Source: Acytostelium subglobosum LB1 (Eukaryota > Evosea > Eumycetozoa > Acytosteliales > Acytosteliaceae). From it: a DNA stretch of 64,000 nt. This document shows positions 10,812 through 21,923 of this stretch, one piece after another; the stretch's first letter is position 1; each line of letters opens with the position of its first letter. Where the stretch lies: NCBI RefSeq assembly GCF_000787575.1, contig NW_012236524.1, forward strand, positions 869,665-933,664. The letters run 5' to 3'. Made by a program: the position numbers and the translations under genes. Under the pieces are notes generated by a model. That model searched no databases. It saw only the letters and a list, made by a program, of their open reading frames with translations, and was not told the origin of the DNA.

Positions 10812-12899
10812 ATGCAAGAAGATGATGATGATGATATCACATCGAATCAACTTAATATAACACAACACATTGAACATGATGTATCAATGGTTGAAGATGT
10901 GACGACAGAAGGAGATATGTTGTCACAATCCATTAGACAAGTGTTTGGAAACACTTATTTGATGAGAACAATTGGTTCACATGTACATAACATACATCGT
11001 CATCTATTGTTATCCAACAACATCAACAACAACAACAACAAATACAATAACAATAACAATAACAACAAGATATTCAGATACTTGGAGATTGATACTATGA
11101 CGATGGTGACGAGAGGATGGCTACATCTGCTAAGATACAAGTTGACCAAACAACCTCATCTACATTGTTTGACCAGAGATATGATGCTGCCACTATGCCA
11201 ACAACTGCGTGACTATGACCTCTTCCTACATCTATTCACAACCTGTAGTGAACAATTTGAATCGTTTCGCAACTCTGTGGTCAATAGCATGTGTGGCGAA
11301 CTTGGTAGCATGCTCCCTCCACTCAACACACGCATCATCCAACATCTGTTCATGCATGGCTACTATGGCGATGCGGTCTTGCGCAAGGCCGCCCACGCAG
11401 GCAACCTGGAGCTGGTGCAATGGATCAATGAGTGTGGATATGCCGAGACACAGTGCATGCACTATGTGTTGGTACACGCCTGTGAGGGTGGCAACGTCGA
11501 GCTGGTCGACTACCTGCTGAGCCAGAAGCATCTGAATCGTCTCAACTCCTCGGCCAACCCCTACGGCCTCGTGGACATGGCCGCAAGCCACGGACATCTG
11601 GCCATCGTCCAACTGCTGATCAACAAGTATGGCGAGAAGTTCTCGAGCAACGCCTATGAGTTTGCCGCTGGCGATGGACATGTGGACGTCGTGGCCTACC
11701 TCCACGGCCTCGACCTGCCCATCCAATTCAGTCCAGAACTCTTCAACCGCGCGGCCTTTGGTGGCCATCTGCCACTCGTCCAATTTCTCTACAACAACGT
11801 GAAAGCGGAGAATCGCCAGTCACTATTCTCCGCACCACTGAGACTGGCTCTCAATCGTGGACATCTGGACGTCTTCACATTCCTGCACACAAACATGCCA
11901 CAGCTGCTGGCCAGCGTGGCTGAATCAGACATAATCGGTCTGTTGAAGAGCAAGAAGCAGGAGGAGTTCAAGATCATCGCGCCACTATTCGAACCCACGC
12001 GATTCAATTGGGAGGTGTTGTTCTTTGCGAGTCTGGCGGGCTGCATTGACGCGGCCAAGTACATCATCGACAAGAAGTACGTGAACAACACGACGTGCCA
12101 ATTCCGCGTGCGCACCATTAAGGACGGTCACTTTGACGAGCTGTTCCAACTATGTATCAACAATGGTTTTGGCATCGAGGTTGAAGGCAACGAGATAGAC
12201 ATCGCAATCGAGCTAGGATGTGGGGTGCCCACGCTCAAGTACATGCATTCAATGGCCTACCAAGCCACGACGCGTGCATTTGACCAGGCTTGCGCTGCGG
12301 GCAACATTGAGCTGGTGCTCTATCTTCACGAAAAAGGCTACACATGCACTGATCAAGCAATACTGAGCTCTGTACATCTGGGCCATGTGGACGTGGCCGA
12401 GTTCCTTCTGGCCAACAGGACTGAACACGAGTCACTGGACAACAACGTCTATTTCGAGCGACTGCTTCAAGGACAGCCGATCCTGCCCGAGACAATCATG
12501 TTCCTGAGGCGACATCATTCAGACTTGCTCGCCAACTACGTGGATCAACTCATCCCATTCATGACCAAGGATTTGGCCAACCTTGTTGTCGACCTTGGTC
12601 TGGTGACATGCACGCCCAAGCATTTGGGGTGTCTGATAAGGGCCAACCTGTACTCGCCACTGCGGCAGCTGGTCGACGTCAAGTCACCCAACGGCATTGC
12701 AAACTTTAGCAAGGATACACAGATGGAGTTGGCCAAGCTAGCATTCAGTCACACAGACACGATGTTACTCATACTGGACAAGTCCAAAGAGACCCTACAT
12801 TCATTCAATCTCTGGCTAAATGGAGCCAGTCAAAGAGGTCTGCCATTGATGTTCTACATGCCAATGCCAGTTGCCCAGCCAACCAACTCTACAATATAA
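10812..12899 (+). CDS. Large ankyrin-repeat protein of the dictyostelid family
   Basis: A single exon encodes 695 residues. The first 100 residues contain a short Asn run and a stretch resembling the N-terminal helical module of dictyostelid ankyrin proteins (KIFRYLEIDTM). From about residue 170 onward there are ankyrin-like repeats, seen as AAHAGNLELVQWI, AASHGHLAIVQLL, AAGDGHVDVVAYLHG, AAFGGHLPLVQFLY and SVHLGHVDVAEFLL. The repeats degenerate toward the C-terminus. Such repeats bind protein partners and no enzymatic domain is seen. GC content is high for the window. Members of this family are numerous in dictyostelids and their roles are mostly unknown. Confidence 0.88.
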   Translation: MQEDDDDDITSNQLNITQHIEHDVSMVEDVTTEGDMLSQSIRQVFGNTYLMRTIGSHVHNIHRHLLLSNNINNNNNKYNNNNNNNKIFRYLEIDTMTMVTRGWLHLLRYKLTKQPHLHCLTRDMMLPLCQQLRDYDLFLHLFTTCSEQFESFRNSVVNSMCGELGSMLPPLNTRIIQHLFMHGYYGDAVLRKAAHAGNLELVQWINECGYAETQCMHYVLVHACEGGNVELVDYLLSQKHLNRLNSSANPYGLVDMAASHGHLAIVQLLINKYGEKFSSNAYEFAAGDGHVDVVAYLHGLDLPIQFSPELFNRAAFGGHLPLVQFLYNNVKAENRQSLFSAPLRLALNRGHLDVFTFLHTNMPQLLASVAESDIIGLLKSKKQEEFKIIAPLFEPTRFNWEVLFFASLAGCIDAAKYIIDKKYVNNTTCQFRVRTIKDGHFDELFQLCINNGFGIEVEGNEIDIAIELGCGVPTLKYMHSMAYQATTRAFDQACAAGNIELVLYLHEKGYTCTDQAILSSVHLGHVDVAEFLLANRTEHESLDNNVYFERLLQGQPILPETIMFLRRHHSDLLANYVDQLIPFMTKDLANLVVDLGLVTCTPKHLGCLIRANLYSPLRQLVDVKSPNGIANFSKDTQMELAKLAFSHTDTMLLILDKSKETLHSFNLWLNGASQRGLPLMFYMPMPVAQPTNSTI

Positions 12900-13141
12900 T
12901 AATAATAATGGAGGATGCGACTAAGACTTCTTCTTCCATATCCACACTCAACGAATGATTGATTGATCAATCACTTCGTAAAGTATCACTTTTATTGTGG
13001 ATAATTGTTCTAAACAATGATTGATTGATTGATTGATTGATTGTATACATAAAAGAGGGGAGGGATAGGTCCATGGACCAACCGGGTGGTCATTACCATT
13101 TTGTTGTTGTGTTGTGATTATTGGTGATGATTGTTGTTGGT

Positions 13142-13772
13142 CTACTTTCCGCTGAGTCTGTCGAAACGGTGGAGCTTGTGCTTGCATTGTGGGCACTTGT
13201 GGATGACGTCCTTCAAAGAGTCCATGGCGAATGGAATCAAGCAGCAACCAAAGATGCAACCAATGAAAATAAGAATGAGCACGGCGATCCAAACCATCGA
13301 TCCACTGATGTACTTGGTCGAGGTAGTAATTCTGTTTCCGCAGTGAGAGCAAGTGCAATCAATTGGACTATACAGATAGGTTTGGAGAATGAGTTAGTCA
13401 GTGACATGTGATTGTTTGAAAGAGCGAGTGATGAGACACATACATTGACTTGAACTTGACATCGACGTGAGTGACGACGACAGTTTGGGTTCCAACTGGT
13501 GCAGCCATGTAGGCTTGTTGTGGAGCACCGACTGGGGCAGCGTAGACAGTGCCTGGGGGTGGGTATCCAGCCTGTGGGGGGTATCCAGCTTGGGGAGGGT
13601 ATCCAGCCTGGGGAGGATATCCAGCCTGTGGTGGGTATCCAGCCTGTGGTGGGTAGGCACCTGGAGGTGGTGCATAGTACTCAGTTGGTGGACTGGCGTA
13701 CATTTGCTGCTGTGGCTGATGTGGTTGAGCCTGCTCTGGCTGTTGGGTTGGTGGAGTTGATTCTTGACCCAT
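13142..13772 (-). CDS. LITAF-domain protein with GYPPQA repeats
   Basis: Two exons, 13444-13772 and 13142-13367, give about 184 residues. The N-terminal half is Pro/Gln/Tyr-rich with about six tandem GYPPQA units around residues 38-75. The C-terminal half is a LITAF domain: CTCSHCGNRITTS (first CxxC knuckle), a hydrophobic segment WIAVLILIFIGCIFGCCLIP that dips into the membrane, and CPQCKHKL (second knuckle). LITAF proteins sit on the cytosolic face of late endosomes and lysosomes, bind zinc and recruit sorting factors. The Pro-rich arm resembles the PPxY-type arm that binds WW or ESCRT partners in animal LITAF, although no PPxY is evident. Confidence 0.92.
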
Positions 13773-14273
13773 TATTAATAATTTATTATATATTATGTAT
13801 GTGTTAATTAATATAAATATATTTATATATATATATGTGTGTGTGTGTGTTTGTTATAATATTACAATGAGAGATAATAATAATAGAGATATATATAAGA
13901 TTGATAGAAATGATGGTGATAGGTCAACGTCAGCACGTTTGTTAATGTTTTGACGGTTGAGATGCGTGAATGAATTGAGGCAAGATAGAACAATGTGAGT
14001 GTCTTGGGAGACAAGAAAAATTAAAAATAAATCAAGATTGATGAGTAAGAAATATACAAAACGCAACAAAAACTAACTATGTTGTTGTTGTTTGGTGAGG
14101 TTGGAGAAATGATAATGATGCTGATTTTAGGATACTGACAGTCTTTTATTTATCAAGATGGTTTGTTTGTTGCCCAGAGTTAATGTCACTCACACACACA
14201 TAGTAGTATATCTCAGCGAATCAAAACAATCTAACCACGCTCTTGTGTCTCGAGGTCTTTGGATTGGCCAACG
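13773..14273. other. Intergenic, no gene seen
   Basis: About 500 bp upstream of the LITAF gene. It is AT-rich, with (TG)n and (AT)n near 13820-13850. No coding or RNA signal is apparent. Confidence 0.55.
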
Positions 14274-14652
14274 TCAATTGTATTGGGTGTACCCCATACT
14301 CTGTGCATAATTGTTGCCAGCACTATTCTGTGTTAGCATATTGCGCATGCGGATCAACACACCATAGTGGGGATGACCACATGATTCTTGTTTTCCCAAG
14401 ACAATGGTGAGGCGCGTGAATTTGGATTGATCAAACCCCCAATTGCACACCTCTACCATCATCATCGCCAATATGTATTCCAGTCGGGACTGGACTGGTC
14501 TGGACTTGAACATATTGATTGATTGAATGAATGATTGAGTGAGGTGGGTAAAAGAAGAAGAGATGCATAGACTGATTTGACTTCTTATTCTTAAATCCTA
14601 GACCTTTATTAACAGGGTCCGTGTGGAACCTTAGATGACCAACCAAAGACAT
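14274..14652 (-). CDS. Small unrecognised protein (about 101 aa)
   Basis: Exon 1 runs from the ATG at 14652 to about 14573 and exon 2 covers 14274-14499. The join restores phase and reads KKSNQPVQSRLEYILAMM. The donor is GTCTAT, which departs from the GTATGT/GTAAGT norm here, so the border is uncertain. The intron carries the usual tetranucleotide tract. The product starts MSLVGHLRFHTDPVNKG and ends MGYTQYN, with no domain I recognise and no membrane segment. It is encoded just downstream of CCDC25, with 97 bp between them. It could be a small conserved protein or a wrongly spliced guess. Confidence 0.5.
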
Positions 14653-14749
14653 GTTTCAAATGATGGACCATGGACCCATCAATGATCTCGTTGAAGATCG
14701 TTGACGATGAATGAATGAATGAATGTATGGATACCTTGTCGTTGGAGTT

Positions 14750-15509
14750 TTACATAAAGTCATCGTCATCGATGTTATTGTACTTGTTCGACTTCATGTT
14801 CTCTTGCTTCATGACTGTAGTGTAGTTCTTGATTTCTAGTGCCTTCTTCTTCTCCTCCTGTGCCTTCATATCAGCCTTCTTTTGCTGATCTGCAATCGCT
14901 CTCTTATCATGTCTCTCCTCCCTATCCCTCCTCTCACGCTCCTCCTTCAACAACACCTCTCTCTCCTCTCTTGACTTTTCAATCCTATTGATAATCAATG
15001 CCACCTTCTTTACATTCCTAACAAACTTGATCTGGATATTCACATTGATTGAGTGTCAGTCAGTGTCATTCATTCGAACAATCAATGTATGAATACATAC
15101 ATTTCCCTCATTGTGGAAGAGGACTTGACCTGCCTCCATGTCGTTGGTCTTTTTGAGGTTGGCCCATGGGGTGTAGACGATGTTGACAGAGTTCTCCTTG
15201 CAGCCTTGGATGGAGTTCTGCTTGACTAGTTGACAACACTCATCCAATACATTCTGTGGGATGTCATTGATTGTCTCACCTCTCTTCAAACGTAAATAGA
15301 CGTGTGCCGATGATAAGTTATCAACATGGAACCAAATATCCTCTGGCCATCCATACTTTATCAAATCTTCATTCTCATACTTGTCTCTTCCCATGTAGAC
15401 AAGGTAGTCGGGATCTATACATTGTATTATATTGATTGATTGAATGAGTATGAGTGATTGGGATATATATATACATATACATACCGCATATCTTAAAGAA
15501 GAATACCAT
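14750..15509 (-). CDS. CCDC25: CCDC25 homologue (NFACT-R domain)
   Basis: Three exons, 15485-15509, 15101-15414 and 14750-15031, give 206 residues, close to the 208 of human CCDC25. The central part reads [20 protein letters not shown], then [16 protein letters not shown] and [11 protein letters not shown], which match CCDC25 and the NFACT-R (DUF814) fold shared with NEMF/Tae2. A charged coiled coil rich in Glu, Arg and Lys follows and the protein ends DDDFM, as human CCDC25 ends DEFM. NFACT-R proteins bind RNA and ribosome-linked partners. Human CCDC25 has also been reported as a DNA sensor at the plasma membrane, but no membrane segment is obvious here. Confidence 0.93.
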
Positions 15510-15807
15510 TTCTCGATGTTATGGTGGAGGACTAAAGATTACGATGTTGGCGTAATTAGCAATTGTGTAAGACGTTGCTTTAACTTTTAAGAACCTGCGT
15601 AGATGACTATAATACAGTCAAGTCACAGACAATACGCTAAAGGATTATTATTAATATGTTAATAATGATAAAGTTATATATATATATCTTTGTATCTGAA
15701 CAACTGAATAATACAATGAACTAATCGATCAGTTTTGTGTCGTTTTTTGATCTCGGGTGTTCATGAAAGTGATAAAAAGAAGAAATTGATTCGAAAGTGA
15801 TAATTAA

Positions 15808-17197
15808 TTATAACTTTGTCTTTTTTTGTTTGTCATACAATACAATCAAGGCATTGCAGTTACGGTCATATTCTGGATCTTTGTCATTGATCTTGGTCCA
15901 TTCATTTCGTTTGATTGAATATCGATAGTTGTTTCCAGTACCTTGGAGATAGAGCAATGTACCTTGCTCAGGTCCAGAGTAAACCAGGTTGTTTTGGTTA
16001 CCTTCGGTCTCCGAATGTTTTGGTGGAGGTACAAGCTCATTCATAGTAGTATGATCCAATGAAGACAACAATGATATACTAAAGAATCGATTGTCCATCA
16101 ATACCATGTATAACATGTCCTTTCCATCGTAGGCCACAGAGACTATCATTTCTGGGAGTGCAGTGATATGGTGGGATGATTCCTTAAGGTTGTATCCAAA
16201 GATTCTGTCAATATTGTTATCCACCAATATAATATAGAATATTATTGTTGAATACTGCGAAGCCTCTGGCGACGGGTTTCTGGAGCACGCCAACTCTTGA
16301 GAACTGTGGTGTTTCAATGTTGAAGGAATCAATTCGATTGAGCCTGATTGTGCCATGCTCAAATGAATATGTACTTGTGCCACCGAGTAGATAGATCAGT
16401 TTTCCTCCATCATAGAATGTGGCCACCTCTGTGCTGGCCGCCACTCCAACCATCGGGATGTCAAGTTGCCATTTTCGAGTGACCAAGGAGAATCGAGAGT
16501 ATGTTGAAGAGGTGTAGTCACGTGGTCCAAACACATAGACATAGCCACGAGCGTATACCGTTGACATGGCCATATCAACGATCTCTTCAAAAGGTCTTTC
16601 ATCTGGCTTATATGACTGAATGCTGATCCATTGATTGGTCGATGGTGTGAAGAATGAATAGGAACCATTCTCGATACACATGACCTGGCCATCGAGATCA
16701 TGAGTAAAGTGTTCGGTTGGCTCCAGCAGTTTGAACAATGATCTGAGTTGATCCTTGACCGAGTCCATTGTGTCTTGATCAATCACCACTTTGTAGGGAC
16801 GTGTCAACACATGAATTGTTGTATTCATCTGATTGACATGATCTTAATCAATGTCAACAATTCAATATCTGTGACCTCTGTAGATGTTGATGTTGTTGTC
16901 ATGAAGCTGTCTGAATTGATCAGTGACATTCTTGCATGACTCTGTCATCGTATGATGTGCGATAGACAGTTGTTGAAGCATACTCCATAACAACTTCAAT
17001 CTCGCCTTTGATGAATCATCATACTGTTGTTGATTGATCAATGATCTCAAGTGTTGTACATTCTCAACATCATGTCTCTTATGATGTGAATTGACACGTA
17101 CTGAACATATTACTGCGCTACAATCAATACAAATGAATTCTATACTCTTGTTCTTGTGTTCCTCGCATTTACTACTCTCTATCTCTTTATTGTCCAT
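15808..17197 (-). pseudogene. Decayed B-box/Kelch-type paralogue
   Basis: The copy starts at an ATG at 17197 and resembles the intact gene at 36582-38222 over its whole length. Compared with it, the block between QLHD and the TSTSTEV linker (roughly 240-300 bp of coiled coil) is missing. A base is absent near 16835, where the parent reads AAGAATCATG, and another shift falls near 16230. The fragments still encode recognisable Kelch-like stretches such as STYSRFSLVTRKW and YRYSIKRNEWTKI. In the B-box, CSVCV has become CSVRV, losing a zinc ligand. At least three lesions make a working protein unlikely. It lies tail-to-head behind the intact gene at 17217-18905. Confidence 0.85.
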
Positions 17198-17216
17198 GTT
17201 ATGAATGAATTCCAAC

Positions 17217-18905
17217 TCACACCTCTCTCGAGCGCACTTTGTTCGCAGCATTCAAGTGGGTGTCATGAAGATGGCAAACTCTTTGCCAATGTCGGGAACC
17301 GAGTGGATTTAGAAAATTGATACTGGTCCACTCATTCCGATCGACGCTGAATCGATCATTCCAATTATGGCCTTGGAGATAATATATGTATCTTTCTCCA
17401 TCATTAGTATTGATCCACACCATGTTATTGCTTGATGGTGTCTCATCTTGGCAAAAAGGTGGCTTGGACAGATGAAATTGTAGTATATTTGTTGACAACG
17501 ATTGGCTGATGAAATCTCCATTCTTGAGCACCATGTACAACTTGTCATCGCCATCATAGACAGCAGATACGCATGGCTTGGCAGGAAATCTATACTCTTG
17601 AGCCAACTTGTTGGTTATCAAGTCATATGAGTAGATTATGATTTCTTGATAATTAATGTTATCATCATCGTCATCATCGTCATCATCGCTAGCAAGTTGA
17701 ATGCAATGGAGGACATTGTTTCGAAGTGCCACGAATGCATGTGTGATCCCACCGATCAGGTCACCGATATGAGTGTACCGCTGTGTGTCAATGTTGAAGC
17801 TGTCAATTCGACTCGAGAGAGTGCCATCCGGCTCTGTACCTCCGACCAAATAGATGAGTTGGTCGCCATTATAGCACAATCCTATATTCTCTCTACCTTC
17901 CATATCATCATCCACGCCAACCATTTGGTTCTGATGATGCCATTTACGATCAGCCAGTGAGAAGCGAGAGTATGTTGTGGCGTTCTTGAATCCTCCAAAC
18001 AGATAGATATTACCACGAGCATACACATGTGCAAATCCTCTATTGGAGACGATCACATCTTCATGCTCCTGTTCGAACAATGTCCAGGTATGCGTGGTCG
18101 GTGAGAACAAGGAGTAGGCCTTGAGTTCGATGCACATGATCATGCCATCAAAGTCGTGCGTATACTTTCGATATGGCTCATAAATTCGGAAACAAGAACT
18201 TAGTTGCTCCTTGATTGAGTTCATTATTGTTGAGTTGATGATTACAGTGCACGGACGATGTATTAAATGTTGCACATTGTTCATCCGCTCAACATTGCTC
18301 TGGACCAAGGTTAGCAACGCCATGTCTGTGATTGTGATCTCAGAGCCATTGGATGTTGATGTGGCTGTTGTTGGGAATGTTTGATCCATGAACTGATCGA
18401 GTGAAGTACACGATGTGATTGATTGAGCAAGGGAAAGGGAATCGTGGCCATCATCAGTGTCTGTCACATCTCGATCGAACTTGCATGTTGAAGTATGTTT
18501 GAACAATGTGTTGATGCTCTTGATCTCATTGATTATGTTGTCAATGGTTGATGAAGTCTGTTGCAACCTATCATTGAGTTGTGATGTGATCTTGTGCTCC
18601 TCAATGACAAGCATGTCATGAAGTTGTTTGAATTGATCAATAACATTCTTGGATGTATCTGTCAATGTCTGATGTGTTGTTGATAGTTGTTGTAGCATAC
18701 TCCATAACAACTTCAATCTTGTCATTGATTTATCATCATACTGTTGTTTACTGATCAATGATCTTAAGTGTTCTACATTCTCAATGTCATGTCTCTTATG
18801 TGAGCTAACACAAACAGAACATATCAATGTATTACAATCTAAACATATCAACTCATACTTCTTGTTATAATGTATCTCACATATACTATCTTTATCTTTA
18901 TCCAT
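17217..18905 (-). CDS. B-box zinc finger protein with C-terminal Kelch-like repeats
   Basis: A single exon encodes about 562 residues from the ATG at 18905. Residues 8-42 form a B-box: CEIHYNKKYELICLDC, then CSVCVSSHKRH. A coiled coil follows to about residue 150, with QQTSSTIDNIINEI. From about 230 to the end, Kelch-like blades appear: VYARGNIYLFGGF, YSRFSLADRKWHH, LIYLVGG and RFSVDRNEWTSI. A run of nine Asp sits near residue 430. The layout (B-box, coiled coil, beta-propeller) recalls TRIM proteins without the RING. Dictyostelids have many such genes of unknown role. It overlaps no other gene, and a decayed copy follows it. Confidence 0.85.
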   Translation of the reverse strand: MDKDKDSICEIHYNKKYELICLDCNTLICSVCVSSHKRHDIENVEHLRSLISKQQYDDKSMTRLKLLWSMLQQLSTTHQTLTDTSKNVIDQFKQLHDMLVIEEHKITSQLNDRLQQTSSTIDNIINEIKSINTLFKHTSTCKFDRDVTDTDDGHDSLSLAQSITSCTSLDQFMDQTFPTTATSTSNGSEITITDMALLTLVQSNVERMNNVQHLIHRPCTVIINSTIMNSIKEQLSSCFRIYEPYRKYTHDFDGMIMCIELKAYSLFSPTTHTWTLFEQEHEDVIVSNRGFAHVYARGNIYLFGGFKNATTYSRFSLADRKWHHQNQMVGVDDDMEGRENIGLCYNGDQLIYLVGGTEPDGTLSSRIDSFNIDTQRYTHIGDLIGGITHAFVALRNNVLHCIQLASDDDDDDDDDNINYQEIIIYSYDLITNKLAQEYRFPAKPCVSAVYDGDDKLYMVLKNGDFISQSLSTNILQFHLSKPPFCQDETPSSNNMVWINTNDGERYIYYLQGHNWNDRFSVDRNEWTSINFLNPLGSRHWQRVCHLHDTHLNAANKVRSREV

Positions 18906-18999
18906 CACTTTGAATCAAAATGCCTTACTGAAAGAGGCCGCACATTCAAACAACAACAAAACTCTAAAGAATTGCTTAATATCTATGATGGATTTATTC

Positions 19000-21923
19000 C
19001 TACTCCTTGGTAGGATCGAGATCTTTGTTCTGTGCCTCTTTGATTTGAACACATTGCCTCATCATGTTGCTTAGACACTCGGTTGACTTGGCGCTCTGAA
19101 TGAAAGGATGTGAAAGAAGGTCGCCAACATTGGGTCTTTGTTCGGGGTCCTTGACCAGACACTTGGCAATAAAGTCGTTGAATGATGGACTCCAGTCCTT
19201 TGGATTGGAGAGCTTGGGTGGTGGCATGTTGGGCACCTCAGTCAGCTGAGCCATAGACTTGAGACCGCGCGAGGGCGGACGACCCTCGGCCAACTCAATC
19301 AACGTGATGCCAAACGACCACACGTCGGCCTTGGAGTTGAACGGCGCCTTCAGAATGAGCTCGGGCGCCATGTACAGAGGACTGCCAATGAGAATGTTTG
19401 ACTGGCCGTAGGGCGTCTGAAGCTGCTGCGAGACACCAAAGTCGGCGATCTTGACCTGTCCATCTTCGTTGAGCAGGATGTTCGCAGCTTTGACGTCGAG
19501 ATGCACGATGCCCTTGGAGTGTAGGTACCCCAGGCCGACCAGCACCTCGGCTGCCACCGATCCAATCTGCTCCTCGTCCAGTGTGTCACAGCACGTCTTC
19601 ATCATGTCCTTGACCGAGCCGACGGCGCAGTAGTCCATCAGGATCCACAGCTCGGCCAACTTGGCGATCGATCCGTAGTAGGACAGCACGCTCTGGCAGC
19701 GGCACTTCTTGAGCAGGTCGATCTCCTTCTCGATGTCGGCGATGCGGCTGGGCGTGATGGAGAGCACCTTGACGGCTAGAGTCGTGCCAGACTCGCGGTG
19801 CAGCGCGCGGAACACAGCGCCGTAGCCGCCTTGGCCCAGCTTCTCCTTGAACTCGAACGAGTCCTCCAGGTTGGAGCCGGACCATTTATACTCGAAATCT
19901 ACATGTGTTTTATGTACAAGGTTGAAGGGCAGACCTACGTTGGATGGCGTGCGACGCGACTTTTGCTTGCGCGTCTTGGTGCCGTCGCCACCGGTGGCGT
20001 CGGGCAACAGCAGCGTTTGACTGCTGGCGCTGCCGGGCGTGGGCATCATCGACGGGTCGATCACCGCTAGTCGCTCCACCTTTATCAGCAGGTCCTTCTG
20101 TGCGGGATTATCGTTCTTCTCACGCTCCTTGTCCTTGCCGTTGGCGCCGCCAGCTGCAGCGTTGGCCGGATCGATCTCCGGATACGTTGGGAGCATCGAC
20201 AAGGGCGAGTAAATGACCGATATCTCGATGCCTCCATCTGCATCATCCACACATAGTCCTCTGTTTATCGTCTTCTTCTTAAATATCAATGTATCCTACA
20301 TATGATTGATTGATTGAGTGAGTGGAATGATTCCTTCCTTGTTTGGTCCCGCCGCCAACATACTTTTATCTTGATACCATAGTTTGATATCAACTTCTGA
20401 TCGTAGAGCCTGAGGTAGTAGCCTCGAGAGACCTTGCCTGTGATTCGATTGGTGGGCAGACAGAGCTTCTTGAGCAACTTGTACGAAGAGACGTGGTTGT
20501 CACCATCACGCTCACCGCCGACGATCATCAGGTTGTGATCCTCCAATGTGTGGAAGTACTCTGGTCTGTATCGCCTGGGGTTGGCCGATGCTGTGCCCGA
20601 CATTGATGCGCGAGGCGATCGCTCGTCACCGCTGCGACTCAGACTGGAGTTGGGCGTGAGCTCCTTGTCCTCAAAGTCCAGCCACTGCTGTATCTTGAAC
20701 AAAGCTTCGGCTACCTTGACGTCCTTGTCCAGTACCAACGAGCCCTTGCCTGGGTATGCCGGCGACACCAGCTCGTACTCGGGCTCGCGTCGCAGATAGA
20801 GGATGTCCTCGGGCTGCAGGTTCAGGTTCTTGAGACTGACGTTGGGCACGGGCCGGTCGTCATTGTTGAGGAATAGCTTGTTCTTGGGCGACTGATAGAT
20901 GGGCGCCAGCTGCGAGTTGAGCAAGGACACGACATCCTGTGTCGACTTGCCCGCGCTGAACTTGCGCACACGGTACAGCTGGCCGGTGTACTCCATCGGC
21001 ACCCACACCTTGATCAGTATCTCGTCGCCAACAGCGGGGCCCACGCGGGCCACCTCGGATGCGACGCTCGGATGCGACGACACCGCCGATGTCTGTGTGA
21101 AGCTGAGCAGCTGACTAAAGATCGACTCCCTGCCCTTGACCGTGCCCTTGTCCTTGCTGGTGTTGTGCTGCACGGGCATCGACTGGCGATTGATCGACTG
21201 CAATAACTGTGTGGATGTTGGTATGCCAGAGGCCGAGGACGACAACGAGCTTGGCGAGTTTGATGGCGAAGGTATGAGTGCACCATTGTCGGGAGGTGTA
21301 CTGCCTGCCTTATTAACAAAGCTTGGTGGAGTCGAGAGTGGTGCAGATGTGTTCGATATCGATCGTGAGTGGGTATTTACATTGTTGTTGTTGTTGTGGT
21401 TGTTGTTGCCACTGCCACTGCTGTGGCTGTGACTATGACTGTGACTGTGTTGGTGATGATGATTGTTGCTGTTGTTGCCATTGTTGTTTAGATGAGTTAG
21501 ATCAAAGGTGGGAGGGGGCATTGGCTGCAGGTCTAGGATGCTTGATTGATCGATGGTGCTGTATTTCCTCGCGGGCGATAATAGTACTGGACTTGTTGCT
21601 GTTATTGTACCATAGATTGAATCTCGCTTTGTAGACGTTGTTTTCTTCCAAGTTGATGTCAACGATGATGCAGTTGTAGTTGATGATGGATTGTTTGAAG
21701 CAATCTGATCTTGACTCGATCTGAGTGATAAAGATGATGATGGTGATGATGATATCGTAGGTGATGCTGCTGCTGTTGCTGTCTTTGTAACACTACTATC
21801 TACAATAGTGATTGCAATCGATGTTGTTGTCGTCGTTGAGTTGTTATTATTAATGTTACTGCTGTTGGAGTCTATCGTTGCTCCAATTGAATCAGAGTTG
21901 TTTGGTGATGGCGGTACATCCAT
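19000..21923 (-). CDS. STE20-type protein kinase with long N-terminal region
   Basis: Two exons, 20364-21923 and 19000-20295, give about 951 residues. Residues 1-280 are low-complexity Ser/Thr/Asn/His. A folded module follows at about 295-520 and begins GDEILIKVWVPMEYTGQLY, which looks ubiquitin- or RA-like (inference). The kinase domain spans about 667-917: GQGGYGAVF loop, LAVKVL lysine, HLDVKAANILL catalytic loop, DFGVS, GSPLYMAPELI, ADVWSFG and the C-terminal RPNVGDLLSHPF. The sequence around APE and KAANILL places it in the STE20 group. The catalytic loop has Leu where most kinases have Arg (HRD), so it is a non-RD kinase. It is probably a cytosolic Ser/Thr kinase. I cannot assign a named paralogue. 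Confidence 0.88.

Noticed and set aside
11232-11783. 183-codon minus-strand frame opposite the ankyrin gene
   Set aside because: It is a shadow of the ankyrin coding strand with unnatural composition.
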